Positions 36,829-44,885 of a stretch of 44,885 nt of DNA are shown here, one piece after another; position 1 is the stretch's first letter; the number at the start of each line of letters is the position of its first letter. Origin of the DNA: Alphaproteobacteria bacterium (lineage in GTDB: Bacteria > Pseudomonadota > Alphaproteobacteria > Paracaedibacterales > CAIULA01); contig JAIEPD010000026.1 in the NCBI GenBank assembly GCA_019749935.1, positions 1-44,885 of the forward strand, in the 5' to 3' direction. A model generated the notes under the pieces. It worked only from the letters and a program-made list of their open reading frames with translations, was not told where the DNA came from and did not search any database. The position numbers and the translations under genes were made by a program.

Positions 36829-38025
36829 ATGATCTCTTGGATTGTTATTCTTATTACGTCATTGTCTACAATATCAACAGTATATACTTCTGAATATTCT
36901 GAAGATAATTATTTCAAAAGAGAATATCTCTTCTACGATCGTGCCCATAATCAAATCTTTCGAAGAGGAGTCCCCGTTCAATTAGACCCTACCTTGGAAA
37001 CTGAATTCAGACATTATAGAAGCGAAAAATTAAAAACATATATTGGGACTCAGCCACGCTCCATTCACGAGAACATTTTGAATGAATTTATAAATCAAAC
37101 AGCTCTTGATTGGCTTGACGAAAACTTAAAAGGCTTGAGAGAAGAACCAGAAGACGAGCTGAATTATATGAGAACAAGAGAATTTGATTCAGTTCAATTT
37201 GAATACTCATGTACTCCTATTTTCTTAATTTTCTCAAATAAAACCTACAAAATAAAAAATATTGAACAGCTTACATTAAAACAAAGGGACGGATCTTTTC
37301 TTGTCTCCATTCCAAGAACAGAACACCCTCGACACCAACTTGCTTATTGCGAAGACGGAAAACTAACCACATATTCAGATATAAAAATACCAAGCACTGC
37401 TGGTCCTATTCGATTAATTGTTCCAAATACCCCTCCAAGGTTATCCAAACGTGCTCAATGCTCAATACCCTTTAAAGGAGACATAATTTTTCTGGGAGAT
37501 TGGATTATTACCAATGAAGAATTTTGCCCTAGATATACTCCTGAAGATACACCAGCTCCTGATCCATCATTAACAGCCCACATCCCAGAATCTTTAAAGA
37601 AAAGGCTATTGAAGGATCTATTCGATAACTTTAAAAAAGCCATGGATCCTGTAGTTAAAACAAGAAAAACCGTAAAATCTTTATGGCGAGAAGACAATCC
37701 GTCTACCTCTATGCCGAAAACACTTGAGGCTATTCAGGTTGCTGATACAGAAAACAGACTCCTTCGAAGAGTTTTTTCTCACCCAACTTTGTCAAATGAT
37801 ATCGGTTTTAAAGGAACAAGCAAAAGGTTAGCGGACCTAACTTGGCAATACGTACTAGCTAGATGTGGGAATATAGAGCACCTAAAGACGTCCCTTATGA
37901 TAAGCGATACTAACGAAGTCACTAGCTGGCAAGACATCTTTGACCTTGGAACCTCTTTAGGCTTTCCAGAAGCACCAATCATAATCATTAAAAGCTTGTT
38001 AGGGGAAGCAGCGTCAGCTTCTTAA
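36829..38025 (+). CDS. Unknown exported protein
   Basis: Not recognised. 398 residues with a signal peptide (1-20, IVILITSLSTISTVYTS). The mature part is mixed and polar. Four cysteines (in YSCTPIF, AYCEDGK, AQCSIPF and EFCPRYT) lie between about residues 128 and 240 and could form disulfides after export. A proline-rich turn (TPEDTPAPDPSLTAHIP, about 239-256) is followed by a helical C-terminal third (about 255-398). AAAGGA is about 10 nt before the ATG. It is followed by repeat-laden non-coding DNA. Confidence 0.65.
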   Translation: MISWIVILITSLSTISTVYTSEYSEDNYFKREYLFYDRAHNQIFRRGVPVQLDPTLETEFRHYRSEKLKTYIGTQPRSIHENILNEFINQTALDWLDENLKGLREEPEDELNYMRTREFDSVQFEYSCTPIFLIFSNKTYKIKNIEQLTLKQRDGSFLVSIPRTEHPRHQLAYCEDGKLTTYSDIKIPSTAGPIRLIVPNTPPRLSKRAQCSIPFKGDIIFLGDWIITNEEFCPRYTPEDTPAPDPSLTAHIPESLKKRLLKDLFDNFKKAMDPVVKTRKTVKSLWREDNPSTSMPKTLEAIQVADTENRLLRRVFSHPTLSNDIGFKGTSKRLADLTWQYVLARCGNIEHLKTSLMISDTNEVTSWQDIFDLGTSLGFPEAPIIIIKSLLGEAASAS

Positions 38026-38049
38026 GGGAGCGGGCAAATAACTCATAAT

Positions 38050-38136
38050 CATCATTGTGAGGAGCGTTTAGCTCCGTAATAATCCAGAAAAAACAGCCTC
38101 TAGATCACTACGCTCCCAAGGGGACTCATGATGACG
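38050..38136. repeat. Degenerate copy of the CGTCATxGCGAG palindromic repeat
   Basis: TCATTGTGAGGAGCG near 38052 and ACTCATGATGACG near 38124-38136, with inner ATCCAG and TAGATCACTACGCTCC, correspond to the arms of the repeat at 26528 but have drifted. No gene is present between 38026 and 38440. Confidence 0.55.
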
Positions 38137-38220
38137 AAAAAAACTGCGACATCAACTATGTTTTAAAATGAGGCATAACTAATCTCATGCGGGGATGCGC
38201 AATCGAGACTGAGCGCCTGA

Positions 38221-38249
38221 TGGACCCTTGTGCTTGACACAAGGATCCA
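38221..38249. repeat. Strong 29-nt hairpin in intergenic repeat DNA
   Basis: Arms TGGACCCTTGTG (38221-38232) and CACAAGGATCCA (38238-38249) pair over 12 bp with a single wobble and a 5-base loop. It lies in a stretch (38180-38360) that looks like decayed dispersed-repeat sequence; a recurring phrase GTGATCCAGAAAA appears near 38340. Confidence 0.6.
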
Positions 38250-38388
38250 TGAGAATAAAGCTGAGATATTTGGTTCCAAGAAAATCCATATAAAATGACA
38301 GCACATTATCATCACAACTGTGAGCCTAGGGTGACGGGTGGTGATCCAGAAAACCAAACAACCTCTGAACAAATTAGATATAGACTTG

Positions 38389-38421
38389 AAAATATAAATA
38401 TCGTATATCTGTTTATATTTT
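38389..38421 (+). promoter_or_regulatory. Inverted repeat ahead of the CqsS-like kinase gene
   Basis: Perfect 10-bp arms AAAATATAAA (38389-38398) and TTTATATTTT (38412-38421) lie 19 nt upstream of the kinase start. It could be a regulator-binding site or contain the promoter -10 (TATAAA); AT-rich chance palindromes are also possible. Confidence 0.35.
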
Positions 38422-38440
38422 TACAAATAGAGGAAACGTA

Positions 38441-39739
38441 ATGTTTCTCTTAGGCAAATTTCTACATTTTCTAGACAAAAGAACCACCGAATTTGGGGCA
38501 CAGTATAAGAGCTTTGGAATCTTTGGCATCATTAATTATCCGCTCTGCTATTTCATCCTTTACTATGCAGGCTCACAAACTAACGAAGATCTAACTATAC
38601 GCTTGATTGCAACAGCTTTGTGCGTTCCTCTCATATTTGTGTCTTCTTGGCCTGACAAAGCCAAAAAATATCTTAATCTGTATTGGTTTATAACCATTCT
38701 CTACTGCCTGCCATTTTTAGGAACTTATATGCTTCTTAAAAATAATATATCAAACGAATGGTTGATGAACGAAGTCTTAGGGTTGTTTTTGCTTATCTTT
38801 TTAGCGGATTGGCTGATTTTTTCCCTACTTCTCTCCCTTGGAATAGCCTTCGGATATCTTATATTTATGGCAACGCAACAAGCACTTGTCATTCCAACAA
38901 ACGAAACATTCTCTTTTACATTTGCATTGTATACTTACGTTTATGCAATTGGATTAGGGTTAATTTTTGCCCGTAATAAAGAGATCATTTATCAAGAAAG
39001 GCAAAAAACAGCAGAGATGATTGAGAGAATAAAATCTATGGAGATGTTAGCAGGCGCTATGGCACATGAGCTGCGCACGCCCCTTGGCTCGATCTCTTTG
39101 ATTGCTCAGGTTTTAAAAATGCATATACCCACTTTGATTAAGGGTTATAAATGGGCAAAAGAAAAAAATCCAGAAATTGAAGGTATTGACGAAGATTACA
39201 TAGAAAAAGCCCCAACGGAAATTGAAACCACAACGCGTGGAGCTTTTAGCATTATCGATATTTTGTTGATGAATGTAAAAGGGGTCACAAACGAAGCCTC
39301 AAAAGAACCCTGCGACATTAAGGTTTGCATTCAAAATGCCTTGGCTGCTTATCCCTTAACTTCAACTGAAAAGCAAATCATCTACATCGATACAGCCGAA
39401 AATTTCACCTTTCAGGGGAATGAATTATTCATGCGGCACGTGTTGTTTAACCTTTTGAAAAACGCATTGTACTATGTAAAATCCGCCAATAAAGGCGGTG
39501 TTTATATGCGCACCGAAAGAAGTGCAGATGCTAACATTTTATATTTCAAAGACACTGGCAAAGGTATGCCGGCATCGATGGTACCCCATGTGTTTGAGCG
39601 ATTTTATTCAAAAACTCAACACGGGACAGGTATTGGTTTAGCCTTTTGTAAATCTGTCATGGAGAATTTTGGCGGAAACATTTCCTGCGAATCAATTGAG
39701 GGTGAACATACAACGTTTATTTTAAGGTTTCCGAAATAG
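38441..39739 (+). CDS. CqsS-like membrane sensor histidine kinase 1
   Basis: 432 residues. The N terminus (about 25-178) holds six or seven membrane helices laid out as in the Vibrio quorum sensor CqsS, including NYPLCYFILYYAG and CLPFLGTYMLL...EWLMN. The phosphoacceptor is H209 in AGAMAHELRTPL. The ATP-binding domain has NLLKNALYY (N box), DTGKGMPASM (G1), FERFYSKTQHGTGIGLAFCK (F and G2). No receiver domain follows, unlike Vibrio CqsS. It probably detects a small hydrophobic or alpha-hydroxyketone-like signal; the ligand is inferred. It starts after AGAGGA and is paralogous to the kinase at 43339-44613. Confidence 0.85.
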   Translation: MFLLGKFLHFLDKRTTEFGAQYKSFGIFGIINYPLCYFILYYAGSQTNEDLTIRLIATALCVPLIFVSSWPDKAKKYLNLYWFITILYCLPFLGTYMLLKNNISNEWLMNEVLGLFLLIFLADWLIFSLLLSLGIAFGYLIFMATQQALVIPTNETFSFTFALYTYVYAIGLGLIFARNKEIIYQERQKTAEMIERIKSMEMLAGAMAHELRTPLGSISLIAQVLKMHIPTLIKGYKWAKEKNPEIEGIDEDYIEKAPTEIETTTRGAFSIIDILLMNVKGVTNEASKEPCDIKVCIQNALAAYPLTSTEKQIIYIDTAENFTFQGNELFMRHVLFNLLKNALYYVKSANKGGVYMRTERSADANILYFKDTGKGMPASMVPHVFERFYSKTQHGTGIGLAFCKSVMENFGGNISCESIEGEHTTFILRFPK

Positions 39740-39752
39740 GCCAGTAAGATGT

Positions 39753-40685
39753 TCAAGCTATATCTTCTCTACTTCTCAACACCAATGTTGCCCAGTCTTC
39801 GATTGGATAGGTCTTAACAAGCGTAAAGCCAATTGCCTCATACGCCTCTAAAACTTCTGGTTTTTGACGATCCAAAAGGCCTGATAAAATTACCCAGCCT
39901 CCTGACACCAAGGAGGCTTTTATGTCAGGCGCCATCAAGCATAGTGGCTTTGCTAAAATATTGGCTGTCACAACATCAAAAGGACCGGCAGCACTTACAT
40001 TTAAGTCTGCAAAACCTTCACTTACAAGCGCCTCCAGATTACCTTCACAAAGATTTAAAATCGCGTTTCGCCCAGTTACACGAACTGATTCTGGGTCATT
40101 ATCCACCCCCAAAACCCTACCCATGGGCCATGTTTTTGCCATAGCGATTGCTAAAATCCCTGAGCCACACCCCATATCCAGCATTTTGGAAAATTGATAA
40201 TCGTTTGCAAGTCCATCCAACGCTAACAAACATCCACTGGTTGTTGGATGCTCGCCGCTTCCAAAAGCAGTTGCTGCATCGATTTTGAGTGGAATCAAAT
40301 TAGGATCCGTTGGATCGGGATTATGACTGCCATAAACATAATAGCGGCCCAATTGTCGCGGCTCTAACTGTTGATAACAAACCGAAAGCCAGTCCGTATT
40401 ATCAACCTCTTCGATTGTAAAAACAGGGACAGGAATTTCTAAAAGAGCCGCTAAGGTTTCAAGCTTTGTTTGAACGTCCTCATTTATTGGCCTAAGTTTA
40501 TTATATCCTTGCAGAAAAAACTCACTGGCAATAGGAAACCCCTGATCATCAATGTCTAAAGATGGCAACGCATCGTCGCATTCGCACCAACTGATGGCCT
40601 GCATACCCATATTCTCTAACAACTGAACCGCAGCATCGATACCGCGGTAATCAATACGAATGCCAATGGACCAAAGAAGACTCAT
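39753..40685 (-). CDS. prmA: Ribosomal protein L11 methyltransferase
   Basis: 310 residues. The SAM-binding motif LDMGCGSGILAIAMAK and the PrmA-specific AFGSGEHPTTSGCL and VTANILAKPL segments are present. It trimethylates L11. It lies 3 nt downstream of uvrD and converges with the first CqsS-like kinase, 13 nt from its stop. Confidence 0.94.
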   Translation of the reverse strand: MSLLWSIGIRIDYRGIDAAVQLLENMGMQAISWCECDDALPSLDIDDQGFPIASEFFLQGYNKLRPINEDVQTKLETLAALLEIPVPVFTIEEVDNTDWLSVCYQQLEPRQLGRYYVYGSHNPDPTDPNLIPLKIDAATAFGSGEHPTTSGCLLALDGLANDYQFSKMLDMGCGSGILAIAMAKTWPMGRVLGVDNDPESVRVTGRNAILNLCEGNLEALVSEGFADLNVSAAGPFDVVTANILAKPLCLMAPDIKASLVSGGWVILSGLLDRQKPEVLEAYEAIGFTLVKTYPIEDWATLVLRSREDIA

Positions 40686-40688
40686 AAT

Positions 40689-42842
40689 TTATGCCTTTGA
40701 AACAAAATCGGCGATGATTTTTTTAGAACCCGCTTCATCGAATTCAATGTCTAGCCTATCACCTTCTAATTCCATAACCTCTCCGTAGCCAAATTTTTGA
40801 TGAAAAACCCGATCACCAATTTGAAAGTTATGCAAAGTAATTGTCTTGTCTAAAAAGGAAGGCTTTGCATTTTTAAAATAAACAGGATTTTTACGATTTA
40901 AAGAAGCCGGCGCTGCAACCTCGCCGCCATTGGCATTAATATGAACCGAATGCGCTAAAGGAATCTCTTTTACAAACCGAGAAGGAATTGCTGTTTGCCA
41001 ACCTTGATGCATGCGGCGCTGAAAACAATAGGTGATAATGGCTTTTTTGCGAGCACGACTGATGCCAACGTAGCCTAGGCGTCTTTCCTCCTCAAGGCCA
41101 GATTCACCGCTGTCTTGCAAAGTACGGGGGTGAGGAAACAATCCCTCTTCCCAGCCAGCAAGAAACGCAACGTTAAACTCCAATCCCTTTGCGGAATGAA
41201 GTGTCATCAAGTTGACAGCTTCGCGTTCTGCTTGTTGGTTGTTATCCATCACCAAACTCACGTGTTCTAAAAAGCCTTGGATGTATTCAAATTCTTCTAA
41301 GGCCCTAACAAATTCCTTTAAGTTTTCAAGCCGTCCTGGGGCATCCGCTGATTTATCCTCGCGCCACATGGTTGTATAGCCTGATTCATCCAAAATAATC
41401 TTGGTAAGCTCTACGTGCGGTTCTTTATCCAACAAAGATCGCCAACGATCCATATCTTCAAAAAATCGACGAAGCGCAATTCTCGCTGCACCTTTTTCAG
41501 ACGCTTCAGAGTAATACTTTGCAGCTCTGGAAAGTGAAATCCCCTGCTCACGCGCCAAAATATGAATGGTTTGAACGGTTGTGTTGCCGATGCCGCGTTT
41601 GGGAACATTAATGATTCGCTCAAATGCAAGACCATCATCCGGCTGCACCAAAAGCCTTAAATAAGCCAAAGCATCCCTGATTTCCATACGTTCATAAAAT
41701 CGAGGGCCGCCCACAACGCGGTAGGGAATACCCAGCTTTAAAAAGCGTTCTTCAAATTCACGGGTTTGAAAGCCGGCCCTAACCAAAACAGCCATCTGTC
41801 CCAAAGATTCGCCTTGACGCTGCAGCGTTTCAATTTCATCGCCAATAAACCTAGCCTCATCCATGGAATCCCAAGTACCGCGGATTAAAACAGGCTCGCC
41901 CTCGCTTTTGTCATTCGTCCAAAGGGTTTTTCCAAGACGTCCCTGGTTATGGGCAATAAGGCCACTTGCAGCCCCTAAGATATGAGAGGTCGATCGGTAA
42001 TTTTGCTCTAAGCGAATCACCGTAGCGCCTGGGAAATCTTTTTCGAATTTTAAAATATTGCCAACCTCAGCACCGCGCCACCCATAGATTGATTGATCAT
42101 CATCACCAACGCAGCAAAGGTTATTACTTCCTTGTGCCAACAGGCGAAGCCATAAATACTGGGCAACGTTTGTGTCTTGGTACTCATCCACCAATAAATA
42201 ACGGAACTTTTCTTGGTAAGAGCTTAAAACATCTGGTTTTTCTTTAAAAAGGGTCAAGGTGAGCAGCAAAAGATCACCAAAATCAACCGCATTTAAAACC
42301 TGAAGACGGCCTTGATATTGCTCATAGATTCTGCCAGCCAAATCATGCTCACTCCGCTTGATTTGCTCAAAGGTTAATCCTCTATCCTTCCAGCGGCTAA
42401 TAATGGATAAAATAAGCCGTGGCGGGTGCTGACGATCGTCAATATTTTCAGCCTTTAAGATTTGTTTGATTAACCTTAATTGATCATCCGTATCAAGGAT
42501 TGTGAAATTAGTCTCTAGACCAACCGATTCTGCGTGACTTCGTAAAATACGCACACACAAGGAGTGAAAAGTCCCAAGCCACATTCCATCAATAGAGCGC
42601 CCCAGTAAATGACCGATACGTTCTTTCATTTCTTGGGCTGCTTTATTTGTAAAAGTCACAGCCAAGATTTGACTTGGATAGGCCAGATTTTGGTTTAGAA
42701 TATGCACAAGGCGCGTGGTTAAGACACGCGTTTTTCCCGTCCCTGCTCCGGCCAGGACCAGAACTGGACCTTCTGTTGCCTCTATTGCGGCGCGCTGCGC
42801 TTCGTTAAGATTAGAAAGATAATCGGGGTCTGGATCTGACAT
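40689..42842 (-). CDS. uvrD: UvrD/PcrA-type DNA helicase
   Basis: 717 residues from the ATG at 42842, preceded by AGGG; an upstream in-frame GTG at 42866 is less likely. It has the SF1A motifs: Q motif LNEAQRAAIEATEGPVLVLAGAGTGKT (Walker A), VTFTNKAAQEMKERI, LLVDEYQDTN (Walker B), GDDDQSIYGWRGA, LEQNYRST, and LMTLHSAKGLEF...EEGLFPH. The C-terminal Tudor-like tail (FQIGDRVFHQKFGYGEVMEL) is typical. It functions in nucleotide-excision and mismatch repair. Confidence 0.95.
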   Translation of the reverse strand: MSDPDPDYLSNLNEAQRAAIEATEGPVLVLAGAGTGKTRVLTTRLVHILNQNLAYPSQILAVTFTNKAAQEMKERIGHLLGRSIDGMWLGTFHSLCVRILRSHAESVGLETNFTILDTDDQLRLIKQILKAENIDDRQHPPRLILSIISRWKDRGLTFEQIKRSEHDLAGRIYEQYQGRLQVLNAVDFGDLLLLTLTLFKEKPDVLSSYQEKFRYLLVDEYQDTNVAQYLWLRLLAQGSNNLCCVGDDDQSIYGWRGAEVGNILKFEKDFPGATVIRLEQNYRSTSHILGAASGLIAHNQGRLGKTLWTNDKSEGEPVLIRGTWDSMDEARFIGDEIETLQRQGESLGQMAVLVRAGFQTREFEERFLKLGIPYRVVGGPRFYERMEIRDALAYLRLLVQPDDGLAFERIINVPKRGIGNTTVQTIHILAREQGISLSRAAKYYSEASEKGAARIALRRFFEDMDRWRSLLDKEPHVELTKIILDESGYTTMWREDKSADAPGRLENLKEFVRALEEFEYIQGFLEHVSLVMDNNQQAEREAVNLMTLHSAKGLEFNVAFLAGWEEGLFPHPRTLQDSGESGLEEERRLGYVGISRARKKAIITYCFQRRMHQGWQTAIPSRFVKEIPLAHSVHINANGGEVAAPASLNRKNPVYFKNAKPSFLDKTITLHNFQIGDRVFHQKFGYGEVMELEGDRLDIEFDEAGSKKIIADFVSKA

Positions 42843-42889
42843 AATATGCCCTGATGGGAATGCCACGTGCCGACCCCTTTTTTAGAAAT

Positions 42890-43120
42890 TTACTTAGAAG
42901 ACGCACCAAAGTTTTGGTAACGCTTTGTGAATTTGCTGATTTGCCCAGCCATATCAAGAAGCTTATGACCAGCACCCGTCCACGCTGGATGAGACTTTGG
43001 GTCAATATCAAGCTGCAATGTATCGCCTTCTTTACCCCAGGTACTACGTGTTTCAAAGGTTGTACCATCTGTCATAACGACTTTAATTTTGTGGTAATCA
43101 GGATGAATATCTTTTTTCAT
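42890..43120 (-). CDS. rpmE: 50S ribosomal protein L31
   Basis: 76 residues beginning [27 protein letters not shown], with [14 protein letters not shown] and FTKRYQNFG. It lacks the zinc-binding CxxC of type-A L31, as usual for alphaproteobacteria, so it works without zinc. It lies 47 nt upstream of uvrD on the same strand. Confidence 0.96.
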   Translation of the reverse strand: MKKDIHPDYHKIKVVMTDGTTFETRSTWGKEGDTLQLDIDPKSHPAWTGAGHKLLDMAGQISKFTKRYQNFGASSK

Positions 43121-43194
43121 TTTCTACTCAGAACTTTCGGATTATTTACTGTTATTTGTAGCTCAAACCTTATGTCTAAGGCAATCTTTTTTTA

Positions 43195-43322
43195 TATACC
43201 CTTCTTGTTTCAAATTCCGGGTTCGTTGTTTTTCGGGATCTGCGGTGCTCATGTGTTTATATATACACTGCGCTCCTTGACCCTCAAACGCCTGCCCGGC
43301 TCTTTGAAACATTTTGGGTATA
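43195..43322 (+). repeat. 128-nt palindromic dispersed element, copy 3
   Basis: Terminal arms of 20 bp: TATACCC at 43195 with TGTTTCAAA inward, against TTTGAAACA ending in GGGTATA at 43322. Sixteen of the 20 positions pair. The inner part (GATCTGCGGTGC, GTGTTTATATATACAC, TGCGCTCCT) matches copy 1 at 1394-1520. It lies between rpmE and the second CqsS-like kinase. Confidence 0.82.
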
Positions 43323-43338
43323 AAAAGGCCAAGAATAT

Positions 43339-44613
43339 CTAGGAAGTTTTATCATTCGTTGGAAAACTGAGGATAAAAGTTGTATGCTCGCCCTCCTCGG
43401 CTTTGCAAGTGATGCGCCCCTTAAACCGCTGCATAGCTGATTTGCAAAATGCCAAACCAATCCCGGTTCCATGTTGGGTTTTTGAATAAAATCGATCGAA
43501 AACATAAGGCACCATGGATGCTGGCATCCCAAGGCCTGTATCCTTAAAGATTAACCGATTTTCATTTGTGCCAGATTCTAGGGTGATATAAATCCCGCCC
43601 TTGCCAGCTGCCAAAACATAGTAAAGAGCATTTTTCAAAAGATTAAAAATCACATGCTTGAAAAGTGTTTTATCCCCCATAAATTCAAAATTATTAGCTG
43701 AGTCAAAATGAACAAGCTCTTGTTCGTGCTCTGCCAAAGGATAGTTTTGAATAGCATCATTCACACAATCTGCGATTGATAGGATGTCTCTGGCCTTTAG
43801 ATCTGAGACATCTTTTAGGTTCATTAAAATCATATCGATGATGGTAAATGCGCTTTTGGTTGTAGCATGGATGGACTCAGGGACACTTAACAAATAAGGA
43901 TCCGGGTTGATCGGTTCGTTATTTTTGGATGATTCAAATAAATCATCAACCGAGTTTTTTAAAGTGGCCCCTATCATTGAAATAGCGGACAAAGGCGTTC
44001 GCATTTCATGAGCAATCGCCCCGCCTAACATTTTCATAGAAGCCAATTTTTCTTCTTGGATGTGTTCGTTTTTGTTGAAGAAAGGGGCTATATAAACGAG
44101 TGGACTGATATACACAATGACTAATTGCCAAAAATTAGAAGGTAATGTTGGATTTTGCACTGTAAAGGCAAAAACTAACCACGCTAAAAAACATCCGAGA
44201 GTGGATAGAAAAAGGCTTTCTTTCCACTTAACAAATAAAGATAAAACCACTAATCCAACCAGAACATTAATTTGCCATATGCTGGAGTCAGGATTGTTAA
44301 AGAGCATAAAAAAGAAGAAAAATGGAAAAGATAAAACCAAAGTCACATAAAGAACGAATGGCAACAATGGCTGTAAAATCGTTGGCCATTTATGTCGTAT
44401 AACAAGGGACAATCCTAAAAAACCTATAGCTAATCTCAAAGGAAGGTTTTCATAACCCTGAGGTGAAACAAAAAGCGAGTTTATGAGATAAAAAGTTGGA
44501 AAAGCAATAATCAAAAAATAGCCGAGATGCGTTAAATGAACCTCAAGATCTGCTGCAGTCTTTTGTATTTTAGCAAGAGTTTTTGAGGATATTTCTTTTA
44601 AAAAAGCAAACAT
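43339..44613 (-). CDS. CqsS-like membrane sensor histidine kinase 2
   Basis: 424 residues. The N-terminal membrane domain (about 30-178) resembles Vibrio CqsS closely in helix 3-4: FPFFFFFMLFNNPDSSIWQIN against the recalled FFFAFMMLMNDWSTIW of CqsS. The phosphoacceptor is H202 in GGAIAHEMRTPLSAIS. Next come NLLKNALYY, DTGLGMPASM, FDRFYSKTQHGTGIGLAFCK and a C-terminal GEHTTFIL. As in the first kinase there is no receiver domain. The two share long runs of identity in the ATPase domain, also clear at DNA level, so they arose by duplication and now lie inverted around prmA-uvrD-rpmE. Confidence 0.86.
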   Translation of the reverse strand: MFAFLKEISSKTLAKIQKTAADLEVHLTHLGYFLIIAFPTFYLINSLFVSPQGYENLPLRLAIGFLGLSLVIRHKWPTILQPLLPFVLYVTLVLSFPFFFFFMLFNNPDSSIWQINVLVGLVVLSLFVKWKESLFLSTLGCFLAWLVFAFTVQNPTLPSNFWQLVIVYISPLVYIAPFFNKNEHIQEEKLASMKMLGGAIAHEMRTPLSAISMIGATLKNSVDDLFESSKNNEPINPDPYLLSVPESIHATTKSAFTIIDMILMNLKDVSDLKARDILSIADCVNDAIQNYPLAEHEQELVHFDSANNFEFMGDKTLFKHVIFNLLKNALYYVLAAGKGGIYITLESGTNENRLIFKDTGLGMPASMVPYVFDRFYSKTQHGTGIGLAFCKSAMQRFKGRITCKAEEGEHTTFILSFPTNDKTS

Positions 44614-44727
44614 ATCTTAACTATGCCTTTCATATATTTTATTTGAAGCATCATATTATATGATTTTTAAAATATCTATATTTTTTTTATTGAGATAGGA
44701 TCTTATCCATTCAATCTTCTTAAAAAT

Positions 44728-44885
44728 CAGGTTGGTGTGATTTTTTAGAGAGCCGAATGTGACTTACTTCCAACCTGTTTAACTCTGAATTGAGACATAA
44801 ATTCAGAAAAACTCAATAACAACCAGCTGAAGCTGGTAGGTTGATGTCTAGACTGGAAGTCGCGGTTACTCTAAAGAGAGATTTG
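44728..44885 (+). mobile_element. Hairpin cluster resembling an IS200/IS605-type end (partial)
   Basis: Three clean hairpins follow one another: CAGGTTGG (44728-44735) with CCAACCTG (44770-44777); TCTGAATT (44784-44791) with AATTCAGA (44800-44807); and ACCAGC-TGAA-GCTGGT (44822-44837). A fourth, ACTCT-AAA-GAG, begins near 44868 and is cut by the window end. The phrase GACTGGAAGTCGCGGTTACTC resembles, from memory, the structured right ends of TnpB-bearing IS605 elements, but no transposase gene is visible. It may instead be an unrelated structured RNA. Confidence 0.3.

Noticed and set aside
42854-43342. A 162-codon plus-strand frame over rpmE and the palindromic element
   Set aside because: It is antisense to the well-supported L31 gene and ends in the repeat; no family pattern is visible.

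Overview
The window looks like chromosomal DNA of an AT-rich alphaproteobacterium, most likely an intracellular or protist-associated member of the Holosporales/Paracaedibacter-Odyssella or Rickettsiales type. This rests on recalled gene content and gene order, not on a search. The pointers are: a membrane-sector-only (Fo) ATP synthase operon with paired b' and b subunits; a three-subunit transhydrogenase (pntAA-pntAB-pntB); an isc operon with two tandem cysteine desulfurases, an arrangement I recall from Rickettsia; the alphaproteobacterial order secG-pyrG-kdsA / eno-ftsB; many short palindromic intergenic repeats; and several exported proteins of unknown function with eukaryote-directed features. 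The first 84 bases are almost pure C and are probably an assembly or sequencing artefact at a contig edge.

Layout. 1-1.6 kb: poly-C, an exported repeat protein (minus) and a 127-nt palindromic element. 1.6-6.3 kb (plus): waaA-atpI-atpB-atpE-atpF'-atpF-bolA-ctaA, tightly packed. 6.4-9.7 kb: an exported Nudix protein, a MotB/OmpA-like envelope protein, a 52-residue DUF1328 membrane protein and an RluA-type pseudouridine synthase. 10.1-12.9 kb: a second palindromic element, then a TPP riboswitch controlling a thiZ-thiX-thiY pyrimidine/thiamine-precursor ABC transporter. 12.9-15.3 kb (minus): rlmE, kdsD, a short RNase D and tRNA-Leu(CAG). 15.4-16.3 kb: two unknown membrane proteins. 16.3-22.2 kb (mostly minus): ftsB, eno, an unknown exported proline-rich protein (plus), kdsA, pyrG, secG, and infC, which appears to start at ATA. 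22.3-23.3 kb: an exported protein with two SV40-like basic patches, an acidic spacer and three winged-helix-like repeats, a candidate nucleomodulin. 23.5-26.5 kb: pnt genes. 26.6-33.3 kb (minus): iscR-desulfurase-iscS-iscU-iscA-hscB-hscA-fdx-iscX, with an IscR-like box over the iscR promoter. 33.4-36.2 kb (plus): alpha/beta hydrolase, ybbN, Lon-N domain protein, Trm112-like, DUF971. 36.3-38 kb: two divergent exported unknowns. 38.4-44.6 kb: prmA, uvrD and rpmE flanked by two inverted paralogous CqsS-like histidine kinases. The last 160 bases hold three hairpins resembling an insertion-sequence end.

How it fits together. Most genes are housekeeping: proton translocation and NADPH supply, Fe-S cluster assembly, Kdo/LPS synthesis (waaA, kdsD, kdsA), haem A, CTP, and ribosome modification. 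The accessory layer consists of exported proteins (ankyrin-like, Nudix, winged-helix/NLS and three orphans) and the two CqsS-like sensors. These are the strongest candidates for host interaction and for sensing of other bacteria. GC content, homology and repeat copy number were not computed; all family names are from reading motifs.
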